Numbered from the stretch's first letter, positions 37,777 to 47,715 are shown. The stretch: 64,000 nt of DNA from Photorhabdus thracensis (GCF_001010285.1 NZ_CP011104.1:1674001-1738000), one strand, 5' to 3'. The notes: generated by a model from the sequence alone, not told the origin. Made by a program: numbers and translations.

Positions 37777-38934
37777 GTGAATATTAAATTACCTCCATTT
37801 ATTGAGCTATTTCGGCAGTTAATCGCTACTCCCTCAATCAGCGCCACCGATATCAGTATCGATCAAAGTAATGAGTCTTTAATCAACCTACTGGCAAGCT
37901 GGTTAAAGGAAATTGGTTTCGAGATTGAAATACAACCGGTACCCAAAGTCCGTGGGAAATATAATTTACTGGCAACTCTGGGGAGTGGTTCAGGTGGATT
38001 ACTGCTATGTGGGCATACCGACACCGTCCCTTTTGACGAAGGGCGCTGGAGTAAAGATCCCTTCACCCTGACAGAACGTGATAACAAACTATATGGTTTA
38101 GGTACGGCTGACATGAAAGGCTTCTTCGCCTTTATCATTGATGCCTTGCGGGATATTGATGTCAGCAAAATAACCCGTCCGCTGTACATTCTGGCTACCG
38201 CGGATGAAGAGACAACAATGGCAGGTGCCCGTTATTTTGCAGCAAGTACAACAATCCGGCCGGATTTCGCGATTATCGGTGAGCCGACGGCATTGCGGCC
38301 TATCTGTGCACACAAAGGGCATTTATCGAACGCTATCCGCATTGTCGGCCAGTCAGGGCATTCCAGTGATCCCGCCCGTGGTGTCAACGCCATTGATTTA
38401 CTGCATGAATCTATTGGTCATCTGATTGAATTACGCGACACGTTAAAAGAGCGTTACAACAATCCGGCGTTTGCTATTCCATACCCGACCATGAACTTCG
38501 GCTATATTCATGGCGGTGATGCGGTAAATCGGATTTGCTCACATTGTGAATTGCATATGGATATTCGCCCATTACCGGGGCTGACATTACAGGATCTGAA
38601 CGGGCTGTTAAATGAGGCTCTGGAACCGGTAAAACAGCGTTGGCCTGGCCGTCTGACCATCAATGAATTACATCCACCCATTCCCGGATATAAATGCCCA
38701 ACAGACCACAAGATGGTTGATGTAATAGAAAAACTGCTGGGACGCAAGGCTGAAACCGTGAATTACTGTACTGAAGCGCCATTTATTCAGGAATTATGCC
38801 CAACGTTGGTACTTGGCCCAGGTTCGATTGAACAGGCACATCAGCCGGATGAGTTTATTGATATGTCATTTATTGAACCTACCAGAAAGATAATCTCTCA
38901 GTTAATAGATCATTTTTGTCTGAGCAATAATTAA
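37777..38934 (+). CDS. argE: Acetylornithine deacetylase (GTG start)
   Basis: ArgE removes the acetyl group from N-acetylornithine using metal ions. The 385-residue product has the M20 metallopeptidase motif GHTDTVPFD (His80, Asp82) and TADEET with the catalytic glutamate. The start is GTG, which places NIKLPPFIE exactly on the E. coli N-terminus; the ribosome binding site AAGG is weak. It is divergent from argC. Confidence 0.95.
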   Translation: MNIKLPPFIELFRQLIATPSISATDISIDQSNESLINLLASWLKEIGFEIEIQPVPKVRGKYNLLATLGSGSGGLLLCGHTDTVPFDEGRWSKDPFTLTERDNKLYGLGTADMKGFFAFIIDALRDIDVSKITRPLYILATADEETTMAGARYFAASTTIRPDFAIIGEPTALRPICAHKGHLSNAIRIVGQSGHSSDPARGVNAIDLLHESIGHLIELRDTLKERYNNPAFAIPYPTMNFGYIHGGDAVNRICSHCELHMDIRPLPGLTLQDLNGLLNEALEPVKQRWPGRLTINELHPPIPGYKCPTDHKMVDVIEKLLGRKAETVNYCTEAPFIQELCPTLVLGPGSIEQAHQPDEFIDMSFIEPTRKIISQLIDHFCLSNN

Positions 38935-39239
38935 TTGTTTCAACTTATCCCCCCCCCAAAAATCAGGGGGGACTCAAGCATCAGAACAAGAAATAAACAA
39001 ACCTTTCCCAAGTACCTTGCACATAAACACAGCGCAGATAATAAGTAATACTTATAGAAAACAGCCCGCCATTAAATTTTAGAAATTTCGCCCAAACTGA
39101 TTATTTTCTGATATGAATATGAGGGCTTAGGGTAAATGCAACACTGTGGCGCCACAAAAAACAATTTCCCGCCACTTTAATAAAATTTTTCTACAGGAAC
39201 AGAATCAACATTCTGCCAGTTATAAAGGCCAAGAGTCAC
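38935..39239. other. argE-ppc intergenic region
   Basis: No gene is present. It starts with the argE terminator hairpin (38949-38971) and then serves as the AT-rich ppc upstream region. No regulatory motif was confidently recognised. Confidence 0.5.
38949..38971 (+). terminator. argE terminator hairpin with C/G homopolymers
   Basis: A run of nine C, then AAAAATCA, then six G. It forms a G/C-only stem without a strong T-run. The homopolymer makes length variation likely. Confidence 0.5.
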
Positions 39240-41876
39240 ATGAATCAACAATATTCCGCAATGCGCAGTAATGTCAGCATGCTAGGTAAGCTGCTGGGAG
39301 ATACGATCAAAGAAGCTTTAGGAGAAGATATTCTCGATAAAGTTGAAACTATCCGCAAATTATCCAAATCATCCCGTGCCGGCAATGAAGCACACCGTCA
39401 GCAACTATTGTCCACATTGCAGAACTTATCCAATGATGAACTGTTGCCGGTTGCCCGCGCTTTCAATCAATTTCTCAACCTGACAAACGTCGCAGAACAA
39501 TATCACAGCATATCTCCACATGGTGAAGCTGCCAGCAACCCGGTTGCTTTGGCGAAGTTATTCACCCAGTTAAAAGAAAAAAATTTCAGTAACGACGATC
39601 TAAAAAAAGCGGTGAATGAGCTGTCTATCGAACTGGTCCTCACTGCCCATCCAACTGAAATCGCGCGTCGTACCTTGATTCACAAACTGGTAGCCGTTAA
39701 CACCTGCCTGTCACAATTAGATCACGATGATCTGGCGGATTATGAGCGTAATAACATTATGCGCCGCCTGCGCCAGTTAGTTGCCCAGTCATGGCATACC
39801 GATGAAATCCGTAAAATCCGCCCGACTCCCATTGATGAAGCTAAATGGGGCTTCGCTATGGTGGAAAACAGCTTATGGGATGGTGTACCGGCATTCCTGC
39901 GGGAATTCAATGAACAGTTGGAAGAGTCAATTGATTACAGCTTGCCGGTCGAAGCTGTTCCCATCCGTTTTACTTCCTGGATGGGTGGAGACCGCGACGG
40001 CAACCCGAATGTCACAGCTGAAGTTACTCACCATGTATTACTACTTAGCCGCTGGAAAGCAGCCGATCTGTTCCTGAAAGATATTCAGGTTCTGGTTTCT
40101 GAATTATCCATGTCCGAATGCACATCAGAAGTTCGCAAACTGGCAGGTGGTGATGAAATTCTGGAACCTTACCGGGAAATTGCCAAAAAACTGCGAACAC
40201 AGCTCAGCAATACATTGGAATATTTAGAGAAGCGGCTGAAAGGGGAGCAAGTTCTGCCACCCACTGATCTGCTGATGGATAATGAACAGCTCTGGCAGCC
40301 TCTTTACGCCTGTTATCAATCATTGAAAACCTGTGGCATGGAAATCATCGCCAACGGCCAATTATTGGATATCTTGCGCCGTATTCGTTGCTTCGGCCTG
40401 TCACTGGTACGCATTGATGTCCGTCAGGAAAGCAGCCGCCATACAACCGCCATGTCTGAATTGACGCAATACCTGGAATTAGGCAACTACGAAAGCTGGT
40501 CGGAAGAAGAGAAACAAGCTTTCCTGCTGCATGAACTGAATTCCAAACGCCCACTGATCCCACACAACTGGCAACCAAGCGCTGAAACTCAAGAAGTTTT
40601 CAAAACCTGTAAAGTGATTGCAGAATCACCTCAAGACGCCATCGCTGCTTACGTTATCTCAATGGCTAAAGTGCCTTCTGATGTATTAGCGGTTCACCTG
40701 CTGTTGAAAGAAGCCGGTTGTCCGTTCACCTTACCAGTTGCCCCGCTGTTCGAAACCCTTGATGACCTGAACAACGCCGAGAATGTCATTCAACAATTGA
40801 TGAATATTCAATGGTATCGCTCGCTGATTCAGGACAAACAGATGGTGATGATTGGCTACTCTGACTCGGCAAAAGATGCCGGGGTGATGGCAGCGGGATG
40901 GGCGCAATACCGCGCACAAGATGCACTAATCAAAGCCTGTGAAAAAGAAGGCGTCACGCTGACTTTGTTCCACGGTCGCGGCGGTACCATTGGCCGTGGC
41001 GGCGCACCAGCACATGCAGCGCTGCTTTCCCAACCACCGGGAAGCCTGAAAGGTGGGCTACGTGTCACTGAACAGGGTGAAATGATTCGCTTCAAATTCG
41101 GTCTGCCACAGGTCACTATCAGTAGCTTAGCGTTGTATGCCAGCGCAATTCTGGAAGCTAACCTGCTACCACCACCGGAACCTAAGCCGGAATGGCATCA
41201 GATAATGGATACCTTGTCTGATGTTTCTTGCAAGATGTATCGTGATTATGTGCGTGAACAACCTGATTTTGTGCCTTATTTCCGTGCTGCAACGCCAGAG
41301 CTGGAATTGGCTAAACTACCTTTGGGTTCTCGCCCGGCCAAACGCCGCCCGACAGGGGGTGTGGAAAGTTTGCGCGCTATCCCGTGGATTTTTGCCTGGA
41401 CACAGAACCGTCTGATGTTGCCGGCCTGGTTAGGCGCAGGTGCTGCATTACAAACAGTCGTGAATGATGGTAAACAGGATGTATTGGCAGAAATGTGCCG
41501 CGATTGGCCCTTCTTTACAACTCGCATTGGTATGCTGGAGATGGTTTTCGCTAAAGCGGACCTATGGCTGGCGGAATATTATGATCACCGCTTGGTAGAG
41601 AAGAGTTTGTGGCCGTTAGGTCAGCAACTGCGTGAGCAACTTTCAGCAGATATTAAAACAGTATTAACCATTTCCAAAGATGAACATCTGATGGCAGATT
41701 TACCGTGGATTGCAGAATCAATCGCCCTGCGTAATGTTTATACCGATCCATTAAACGTTTTGCAGGCAGAACTTCTGCTACGTTCCCGTCAGCAGCAACA
41801 CCCTGATCCACAGCTTGAACAGGCGCTGATGGTCACAATAGCGGGTGTAGCGGCAGGAATGCGAAATACAGGTTAG
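39240..41876 (+). CDS. ppc: Phosphoenolpyruvate carboxylase
   Basis: Ppc carboxylates phosphoenolpyruvate to oxaloacetate to refill the TCA cycle. The 878-residue product has catalytic His137 in VLTAHPTE, the [14 protein letters not shown] motif near residue 580 and the conserved C-terminal end MRNTG. It neighbours argE, as in E. coli. Its last codons (41864-41876) are duplicated at 43103 as part of the island duplication described below. Confidence 0.97.
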   Translation: MNQQYSAMRSNVSMLGKLLGDTIKEALGEDILDKVETIRKLSKSSRAGNEAHRQQLLSTLQNLSNDELLPVARAFNQFLNLTNVAEQYHSISPHGEAASNPVALAKLFTQLKEKNFSNDDLKKAVNELSIELVLTAHPTEIARRTLIHKLVAVNTCLSQLDHDDLADYERNNIMRRLRQLVAQSWHTDEIRKIRPTPIDEAKWGFAMVENSLWDGVPAFLREFNEQLEESIDYSLPVEAVPIRFTSWMGGDRDGNPNVTAEVTHHVLLLSRWKAADLFLKDIQVLVSELSMSECTSEVRKLAGGDEILEPYREIAKKLRTQLSNTLEYLEKRLKGEQVLPPTDLLMDNEQLWQPLYACYQSLKTCGMEIIANGQLLDILRRIRCFGLSLVRIDVRQESSRHTTAMSELTQYLELGNYESWSEEEKQAFLLHELNSKRPLIPHNWQPSAETQEVFKTCKVIAESPQDAIAAYVISMAKVPSDVLAVHLLLKEAGCPFTLPVAPLFETLDDLNNAENVIQQLMNIQWYRSLIQDKQMVMIGYSDSAKDAGVMAAGWAQYRAQDALIKACEKEGVTLTLFHGRGGTIGRGGAPAHAALLSQPPGSLKGGLRVTEQGEMIRFKFGLPQVTISSLALYASAILEANLLPPPEPKPEWHQIMDTLSDVSCKMYRDYVREQPDFVPYFRAATPELELAKLPLGSRPAKRRPTGGVESLRAIPWIFAWTQNRLMLPAWLGAGAALQTVVNDGKQDVLAEMCRDWPFFTTRIGMLEMVFAKADLWLAEYYDHRLVEKSLWPLGQQLREQLSADIKTVLTISKDEHLMADLPWIAESIALRNVYTDPLNVLQAELLLRSRQQQHPDPQLEQALMVTIAGVAAGMRNTG

Positions 41877-41888
41877 TCGCTGTCAGTA
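41864..41888 (+). repeat. ppc 3'-end repeat, copy 1
   Basis: 25 bases that include the last codons and stop of ppc and recur without mismatch at 43103-43127. Similarity continues for nine more bases with two mismatches. This marks the left edge of a tandem duplication. Confidence 0.85.
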
Positions 41889-41912
41889 AGAAGCAATCTC
41901 CGCACGACAGTA

Positions 41913-41987
41913 GTGATATTATTGAGCACAGTACGGGTATCTTTTATCTCCATATAACCCCGTACAAGATGTGCTCAATGGTATCAC
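41913..41987. repeat. 75-base imperfect palindrome
   Basis: Arms GTGATA..ATTGAGCACA..GTACGGG and their complement (ending TGTGCTCAAT then TATCAC) enclose a loop around 41941-41953. It lies in a 125-base block (41898-42022) that is absent from the equivalent place in the second copy. It could be a small mobile or terminator-like element. No flanking target duplication was identified. Confidence 0.55.
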
Positions 41988-42157
41988 GATTTTCCCACAT
42001 TTACCGTTTGCGAAACTCGGCTAAATATGGATGCAAACGAAAAGGAAGTCATTTCTCGCCAGATGAAACGTGTTTGGAGAGCAATTCCCTAATAATTTAC
42101 CACCCCTGTTCCACTAAACAAAAACACGACAAGAGCAGCCTAAACCCCACTCATTAC

Positions 42158-42233
42158 ATAAATAAAATTTGATAATGTGATTTTTACTTACTTCCCTAGA
42201 ATTGTGCCTTTCCATTTCTAAGAGGGTTCAATC
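42158..42233 (+). promoter_or_regulatory. Conserved upstream block of the first secreted-protein gene
   Basis: This 76-base block is conserved in equal length before the second gene (43281-43356). It includes TTTGATAATGTGATTTTT, a TAGAAT that could be a -10, and AAGAGGG as ribosome binding site. The TGTGA half-site could bind CRP, but no second half is visible. Confidence 0.4.
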
Positions 42234-42812
42234 ATGAAGAAAAATAAACTTGCCATTTTGTTATCTCTTGCTTCCCTGTTTGGCGTTAATGCCTATGCCC
42301 AAACAGAGAAACCACAGGAAGCCCCTGCTGCTAAAAATGCCCTGACAGCGCAATCCCAGCTGCTGCCTAACCCTGAGAGCCCCATCCGTGCCGACGAGAA
42401 GGCGCTCGACATTAAGTCTGAGATAGCTTACATCCCCGCACCTCCGCTAACCAATATGTGGGTCTATGCCGTTGGTTCGACGACTTGCGGATGGGAATAC
42501 ACTTCCAACTTACCGGTGACGAACTGCGATCACGGAGGGAACCTGCTCCGCGCCGCCGTTCTGGAAATTGGCTACGGATTCAACCCCATTGCTGGGATGA
42601 ACGGCGTTACATTGCCAGGCTCGATGTACTCTTCTACACCAGTTTGTATTACAGGCGGATACTACACTTGGCCATGCGCTGCGGGCCAAATTGTGGTTGG
42701 CTCCCTTAAGGAATACAGCCTCGACGGCTACCAGAATGGTCTCTTCAGATACCAGAACACTTCCACTAATTGGCCTCATAATACTATATCAACACAGATC
42801 AACATTCGTTGA
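42234..42812 (+). CDS. Secreted protein resembling YolA/DUF4879, copy 1
   Basis: A 192-residue protein with a clear Sec signal peptide (MKKNKLAILLSLASLFGVNA, cleavage near AYA-Q). A variable Ala/Pro/Glu-rich linker follows to about residue 75. The C-terminal domain reads MWVYAVGS, GWEYTS, DHGG, VLEIGYG and ends GLFRYQNTSTN..INIR. From memory these motifs resemble the DUF4879 (YolA) family, whose function is unknown. Cys residues in the domain may form disulfides after export. It is followed by its own terminator and by a diverged tandem copy. A role at the host interface is inference from secretion and the neighbouring effector. Confidence 0.8.
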   Translation: MKKNKLAILLSLASLFGVNAYAQTEKPQEAPAAKNALTAQSQLLPNPESPIRADEKALDIKSEIAYIPAPPLTNMWVYAVGSTTCGWEYTSNLPVTNCDHGGNLLRAAVLEIGYGFNPIAGMNGVTLPGSMYSSTPVCITGGYYTWPCAAGQIVVGSLKEYSLDGYQNGLFRYQNTSTNWPHNTISTQINIR

Positions 42813-42830
42813 CCTACTACTTAAATCTGT

Positions 42831-42855
42831 AAAGGGCGGGAAACCGCCCTTTTTC
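42831..42855 (+). terminator. Terminator after secreted-protein gene 1
   Basis: AAGGGCGG, loop GAAA, CCGCCCTT then TTT. A perfect 8-base stem about 20 bases after the stop. Confidence 0.9.
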
Positions 42856-43055
42856 ATCGTAATTAAACAATTATATAAAATTAATTTAAAAGTTTACTCC
42901 TGTGAATTTCTCACAAATTATTTCCGTAAGGCCCCCTGTAAGAGAGCCTATACCCAGTAATAAAGTCATTAATCAGAGAATGGTATAACGAATGTGCAAA
43001 AGAATATCGCTCATGATTTGCAATAATACGCCTGATTAATCAATCCCTTAGTTGA

Positions 43056-43102
43056 CTTGCTGTAACACTCGCCCGACCAAGCTGTCCAACAACTCGGCAT
43101 CC
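43056..43102 (-). pseudogene. 47-base fragment of the type III chaperone gene
   Basis: Identical at 44 of 47 positions to 44404-44450, which lies inside the chaperone coding sequence. It ends abruptly at CTCGGCATCC and is followed without a gap by the copied ppc 3' end (43103). It marks the joint of a tandem duplication whose unit ran from the ppc end into the chaperone gene. Confidence 0.85.
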
Positions 43103-43127
43103 AAATACAGGTTAGTCGCTGTCAGTA
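43103..43127 (+). repeat. ppc 3'-end repeat, copy 2
   Basis: Exact copy of 41864-41888, including the ppc stop codon, but preceded by the chaperone fragment instead of ppc. It shows that the duplication happened after the island was already next to ppc. Confidence 0.85.
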
Positions 43128-43280
43128 GGAAACAATAAATATGGATGCAAACAAATGAAGAAGCAATTTCTCGCTAGGTGAAACGTATTTGAAGAGCAAT
43201 TCCTTATAATTTACCCGCCCCTATTCAGCAATGAAATAAACAAAAACAGCGACAATAACAGATTAAATATCGAACATTAT

Positions 43281-43356
43281 ATAAATAAAATTTGATAATG
43301 TGATTTTTGCTCATTTCCCTAGAATTGTGCTTTTCCATTTCTAAGAGGATTCAATT
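43281..43356 (+). promoter_or_regulatory. Conserved upstream block of the second secreted-protein gene
   Basis: Same length and nearly the same sequence as 42158-42233, including TAGAAT and AAGAGGA. Conservation of this block while intervening DNA diverged suggests that it carries the promoter. Confidence 0.4.
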
Positions 43357-43938
43357 GTGAAAAAAAATAAACTTGCCATTTTGTTGTCTCTTGCTTCCTT
43401 GTTTGGTGTTAATGCCTATGCCCAAACAGAGCAACTGCCGGAAGTTCCTGCTTCTCAAAAAGTCCTGATAGCACAATCCCAGCTTCTGCCTAACGCTGAT
43501 AGCCCCATCCGGGCCGAAAAGCAGGATCCCAACATTAATTCTGAGCCTGTTGACGCCCCCGCACCTCCGCTAAGCGATATGTGGGTCTATGCCGTTGGCT
43601 CGACGAATTGCGGATGGGAATACACTTCCAACGTGCTTGCAACAACCTGCGATCACGGAGGACAGCAGCTCCGCGCCGCCGTTCTGGAAATTGGCTACGG
43701 ATATAGCCCTTTTGCTTGGATGAACGGCAATCTACTGCCCAAATCAGCGATGTACGCCGATACACCAGTTTGCATTACAAACGGGTATTACACTTGGCCG
43801 TGCACTGCGGGTCAAACTGTGGTTGGCTTCCTTAAGGAATATAACCTTGACGGCAACCAGAATGGTCTCTTCAGATACCAGAACACTTCCACTAACTTAC
43901 CTCAGAACATCGAATCAGTTCAGATCAACATTCGTTGA
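43357..43938 (+). CDS. Secreted protein resembling YolA/DUF4879, copy 2 (GTG start)
   Basis: A 193-residue tandem paralogue of the preceding gene, starting at GTG where copy 1 has ATG. The signal peptide is identical for its first 26 residues, the linker is diverged, and the C-terminal domain keeps MWVYAVGS, GWEYTS, DHGG, VLEIGYG, the paired Cys residues and the end NGLFRYQNTSTN..INIR. Divergence is concentrated in the linker and in surface segments of the domain. The reading frame is intact, so both copies look functional. Family assignment is from memory only. Confidence 0.8.
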   Translation: MKKNKLAILLSLASLFGVNAYAQTEQLPEVPASQKVLIAQSQLLPNADSPIRAEKQDPNINSEPVDAPAPPLSDMWVYAVGSTNCGWEYTSNVLATTCDHGGQQLRAAVLEIGYGYSPFAWMNGNLLPKSAMYADTPVCITNGYYTWPCTAGQTVVGFLKEYNLDGNQNGLFRYQNTSTNLPQNIESVQINIR

Positions 43939-43966
43939 CCTGAACTGCTGAAACTCACTTAAATCT

Positions 43967-43992
43967 GTAAGGGCCGGGAAACCGCCCTTATT
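43967..43992 (+). terminator. Terminator after secreted-protein gene 2 (degenerate)
   Basis: TAAGGGCCGGGAAACCGCCCTTA corresponds to the terminator of copy 1 but has an extra base in the stem and a poorer T-run. Confidence 0.6.
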
Positions 43993-44314
43993 CATTTTTA
44001 TGCGCAAGTATCGACGCCGATAGTTTCCTGCTATATGACAGATTCAAGCACCTTGAGCATCTTTTTACCATTACGCATCACGCTGGTGAAATCGGCTTAT
44101 TTAACACCACCTATTTCTGTCAGAGAAACCTCGGCTGTAGCCATTATCAGAGATATCAAAAATGATGTTGAGCTGTTGACCACAACACTGAGCGATTGCG
44201 CGCGCTGGCATAGAGGTAACTGACTCTGGCATTAATTCTCATCGTAATCAAGCCTTTCGGTTTTTTCGCCTGATATTCCCGCCCGCATTAGGCGAAGGTT
44301 TACAGCGATTTTTG
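43993..44314. other. Unassigned region between secreted-protein gene 2 and the chaperone gene
   Basis: No intact gene is supported. Short open frames occur on both strands; one plus-strand stretch contains FKHLEHLFTITHHAGEIGLF, and a minus-strand stretch contains MRINARVSYLYASARNRSVL. Neither has a start with a ribosome binding site. The DNA may be remnants of mobile or effector-linked sequence. Nothing was recognised. Confidence 0.35.
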
Positions 44315-44710
44315 CTAAACTTTGTGCCACGAGGTCCCTTGAATGCCTAATGGCGGCCATCCTTGGCTTTCAGTGGTGGGAGCCGTAGCCGTAAGGTCCC
44401 TAGCTTGCTGTAACATTCGCCCGACCAAGCTGGCTAACAACTCGGCATCCAGCCTCTCCAACCATTCACGGCTCCAAAGCAAGGTCTCCCCCTCACTGCT
44501 GCGACTCAATTGTAATGGCGGCCAGTCGGTTAATGTAGCCAAAGAGCGGGGTTGAACATCACCCAGCGGAATAAACAAAGTCACCAGCTCATCACGTTGA
44601 CGGATATGCAAGCTAAAAGGGCCTAGCGGCAGATCAAGCCCCTCCGGGTGCAGGGACTCCTCAGTCTGACCAAGGAGCCGGCACAGATCCGATAATAGGA
44701 GATTGAACAT
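44315..44710 (-). CDS. Type III secretion chaperone (class I, SycT/CesT-like)
   Basis: A 131-residue protein, Leu-rich and acidic in its core (LLSDLCRLLGQTEESLHPEG, FSLHIRQRDELVTLFIPLGD), with the size and alternating strand/helix pattern of class I type III chaperones. Its ATG lies 2 bases after the effector stop, so the two are translationally coupled. GC content is visibly higher than in the surrounding housekeeping genes, which suggests transfer. The expected role is to bind the N-terminal region of the adjacent effector and deliver it to the type III apparatus, which is not encoded in this window. Family assignment is by pattern and context, not alignment. Confidence 0.65.
   Translation of the reverse strand: MFNLLLSDLCRLLGQTEESLHPEGLDLPLGPFSLHIRQRDELVTLFIPLGDVQPRSLATLTDWPPLQLSRSSEGETLLWSREWLERLDAELLASLVGRMLQQARDLTATAPTTESQGWPPLGIQGTSWHKV
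44404..44450 (-). repeat. Source of the chaperone fragment found at 43056
   Basis: These 47 bases inside the chaperone gene recur at 43056-43102 with three mismatches. They define the right-hand breakpoint of the tandem duplication (after CTCGGCATCC). Confidence 0.85.
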
Positions 44711-44712
44711 GA

Positions 44713-45648
44713 TTACTCTTTATGGTTGTCAAACACGGATTCAGTCGGCGGCCACAGGTTGGCGATTGGAGGCTTACTTGGTGTACCTTGCAGCTCACCA
44801 CCTATGGTCGCGGCCCAAGGATCGATGACGCGTGCCTGAGAACCCCAAGTTTCTGGTTTGCTGAGCTCACTGTTGGGATCGCGCCCGACTACCACGAAGC
44901 AGTGGGTCTGGGTATGCCCCTTGGAGCCACGATGAGCGACTACCTCAATGCGCTGCTGGTCGTCTTGATTGTGCTTCATCAATTCGGCTGCCGCAGAGTA
45001 GGCCAGGGTAGTGCAGCAGCCAGCCTGGGCCTGAGCGACATGGCGGGCGATGGATTGCAACTGGTTGAGGCTGACGTTGCCTCGCTTGGCGGCGATGGCT
45101 GCCATGTTGGACATCATGTTGGCTTGGCTGTTGACCTTCTGGCGCTCAGGATTATCATTGAATAACCGTAACCTCTCCATGATTTGCTGATATTGGGGAT
45201 TCTGCTTGCTAACGAAGGTGCCTGCATCGGTGCATGCATAGGTTCCCATCTTCTCCAAGGTTGGCATGGCCTGTTGTAACACGGCTTTGATACCGGGTGC
45301 GACCACATTTGGCTGGTGGGCACGCACCATAGCACCCTGTTCCGCCAGGGCCTGTTTGAGTTCGGTGAGACGGGTGCCCCGGGCCTCCACCTCTTTGGGA
45401 TGGTGGTTCTCCCAGTGCTGGATAGCATCCTGTACCCGTTGGGCCTGCACACTACTGGGGGCACTCTGCAACTGGCGCAGTTCGGTAATCAACTGTTTGA
45501 GATCCGAACTCTGGAAATGCAGAGGACCGCGTCGAACAGACTGTTCAAACAAACGATTGCCCTGTTCGAGTAGAGGAGAGGCGGCAGCGTGCTGAGGAGC
45601 CTGCATTTGGCTAAGTGGCATATGGCCGCTAATGGGTGAGATTGGCAT
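44713..45648 (-). CDS. lopT: Candidate type III effector, papain-like protease/deamidase (LopT)
   Basis: A 311-residue protein without a signal peptide. Its polar N-terminus (MPISPISGHMPLSQMQAPQH) is typical of type III secretion signals. A Gln/Leu-rich helical middle leads to a C-terminal domain with a candidate Cys-His-Asp triad: Cys211/212 (AGCCTTLAY), His249 (THCFVVVGR) and Asp276 (VIDPWA). From memory this is the Photorhabdus effector LopT, described as YopT-like. However, the Cys-to-His distance here (about 37) is much shorter than in YopT (119) and closer to SseI/PMT-type enzymes, so the activity is open. The ATG at 45648 was chosen over a TTG at 45660. GC is higher than in the flanks, and a chaperone gene follows directly. 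Confidence 0.6.
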   Translation of the reverse strand: MPISPISGHMPLSQMQAPQHAAASPLLEQGNRLFEQSVRRGPLHFQSSDLKQLITELRQLQSAPSSVQAQRVQDAIQHWENHHPKEVEARGTRLTELKQALAEQGAMVRAHQPNVVAPGIKAVLQQAMPTLEKMGTYACTDAGTFVSKQNPQYQQIMERLRLFNDNPERQKVNSQANMMSNMAAIAAKRGNVSLNQLQSIARHVAQAQAGCCTTLAYSAAAELMKHNQDDQQRIEVVAHRGSKGHTQTHCFVVVGRDPNSELSKPETWGSQARVIDPWAATIGGELQGTPSKPPIANLWPPTESVFDNHKE

Positions 45649-45822
45649 TATCTTTTCCAAAATTAAGTTGAATTAATTAGAAGCATCTTAGTATTTTTCC
45701 TGCCCTGCTTATGTAAAAAAGTGACCCGATTTTTGTCTATTTTAGGTATCAGAAGATTTTCGTTACCGACTCAATACTCAAACTTGCTTATTTAAATTTC
45801 ATACAGCAAAACACTGTGTACG

Positions 45823-45960
45823 TTAATTTACTGTATCTATAGGAAAACGAGCGTACCCAGCACAAATCACCGCGTTATCCGGTGCCTTGTTTTCGTATGG
45901 GCCAATTGACTGCTCATATTGGAGCTCTTTGAAGCCAAATATATGTTCGCGACCATATTG
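45823..45960 (-). pseudogene. C-terminal relic of an unknown gene
   Basis: A 45-codon open stretch on the minus strand starts directly after a TGA, has no start codon, and ends with a stop. Composition is protein-like: EHIFGFKELQYEQSIGPYEN, then KAPDNAVICAGYARFPIDTV. It looks like the surviving C-terminus of a lost gene. The family was not recognised. Confidence 0.4.
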
Positions 45961-46193
45961 TCAGAAAAAATAAAAAACCATGTTTACATTGGATCGGTGT
46001 CCATGTAGCTATTTAGCCAGAAATGATCAAGAATATTTTACGATATATGTGTAAATATAGAGTGTATATAACTTTAAAAGGCGTATGAACGGGATAGCGG
46101 AAGTTAGGCGCCTAATCCAACCAATGGTTACCAGCCCAAGAGCGGTTATAAAGAGTTCCCAGTTAAATTTCTCAGTTATAAAATAAAAAGCCT

Positions 46194-46214
46194 CTCGTTA
46201 TTGTGAGGTTTTTT
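46194..46214. terminator. Hairpin with T-run in the debris region
   Basis: AAAAAGCCTC, an 8-base loop and GAGGTTTTTT form a short bidirectional terminator-like hairpin with no intact gene beside it. It is probably left from a lost gene. Confidence 0.55.
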
Positions 46215-46573
46215 ACCTTAAATCAGTATTTAGCGACAATCACAAGATAATAAACAAACATTTTTTACATATAAAAAAATATTATCCATAAAACCCCTGT
46301 CTATGAAAGAGTGATAATCGTGTGAAAAGATATTATGGAAATCATGATAACCATAGTAATCGTTTACTATAGTTTATATTTAACAATTTAATTTATAACA
46401 ATGAATTATTTACTAACATTAAAACCATTTTATTATTTCAACCCTATAAAATTAAATATCAAAAATATGTTAGCCTTAATATTCACAAATATAATAAGAA
46501 TTTACCATTCATATCAATACAGCAGAAAAAAATATGCTCTTACTAAGCGACATTTCTTAATAAGAGCCAATGA

Positions 46574-47562
<989 letters not shown>

Positions 47563-47715
47563 AAATAAGATGAAGGATTGGGATTTTTTAGTCAACAATA
47601 AGTTTGAGTTAAGAGAGTGAGTAATATTCATCCTGAATCGGAAAAAAATTCATCAGAGAATATTTGGCTTTGTTTATATCGAGTTGGCAAATCAAGATAC
47701 CCAAGGCAGCGATGA

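Larger units (their letters stand above)
45661..46573. other. Noncoding/debris region between the effector and metF
   Basis: About 900 bases, AT-rich, without an intact gene. It holds a 45-codon coding relic (45823-45960) and a hairpin with T-run near 46194-46214. The rest, including a very AT-rich stretch at 46220-46520, shows nothing recognisable. It includes the effector promoter region, in which no motif was assigned. Confidence 0.45.

Noticed and set aside
42510..42779. Antisense 89-codon frame within the first secreted-protein gene
   Set aside because: The sense strand has a signal peptide, ribosome binding site, terminator and an intact paralogue; the antisense frame is not conserved in the second copy.
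44035..44223. A 62-codon frame between the second secreted-protein gene and the chaperone gene
   Set aside because: No ribosome binding site, no recognised family, and an alternative frame looks equally protein-like, so it is probably debris.
44713..45648. Identification of this protein as a cycle-inhibiting factor (Cif), another Photorhabdus effector of similar length
   Set aside because: The His and Asp context (THCFVVVGR, VIDPWA) and the absence of a Gln in the third catalytic place do not fit the Cif Cys-His-Gln triad as I remember it.
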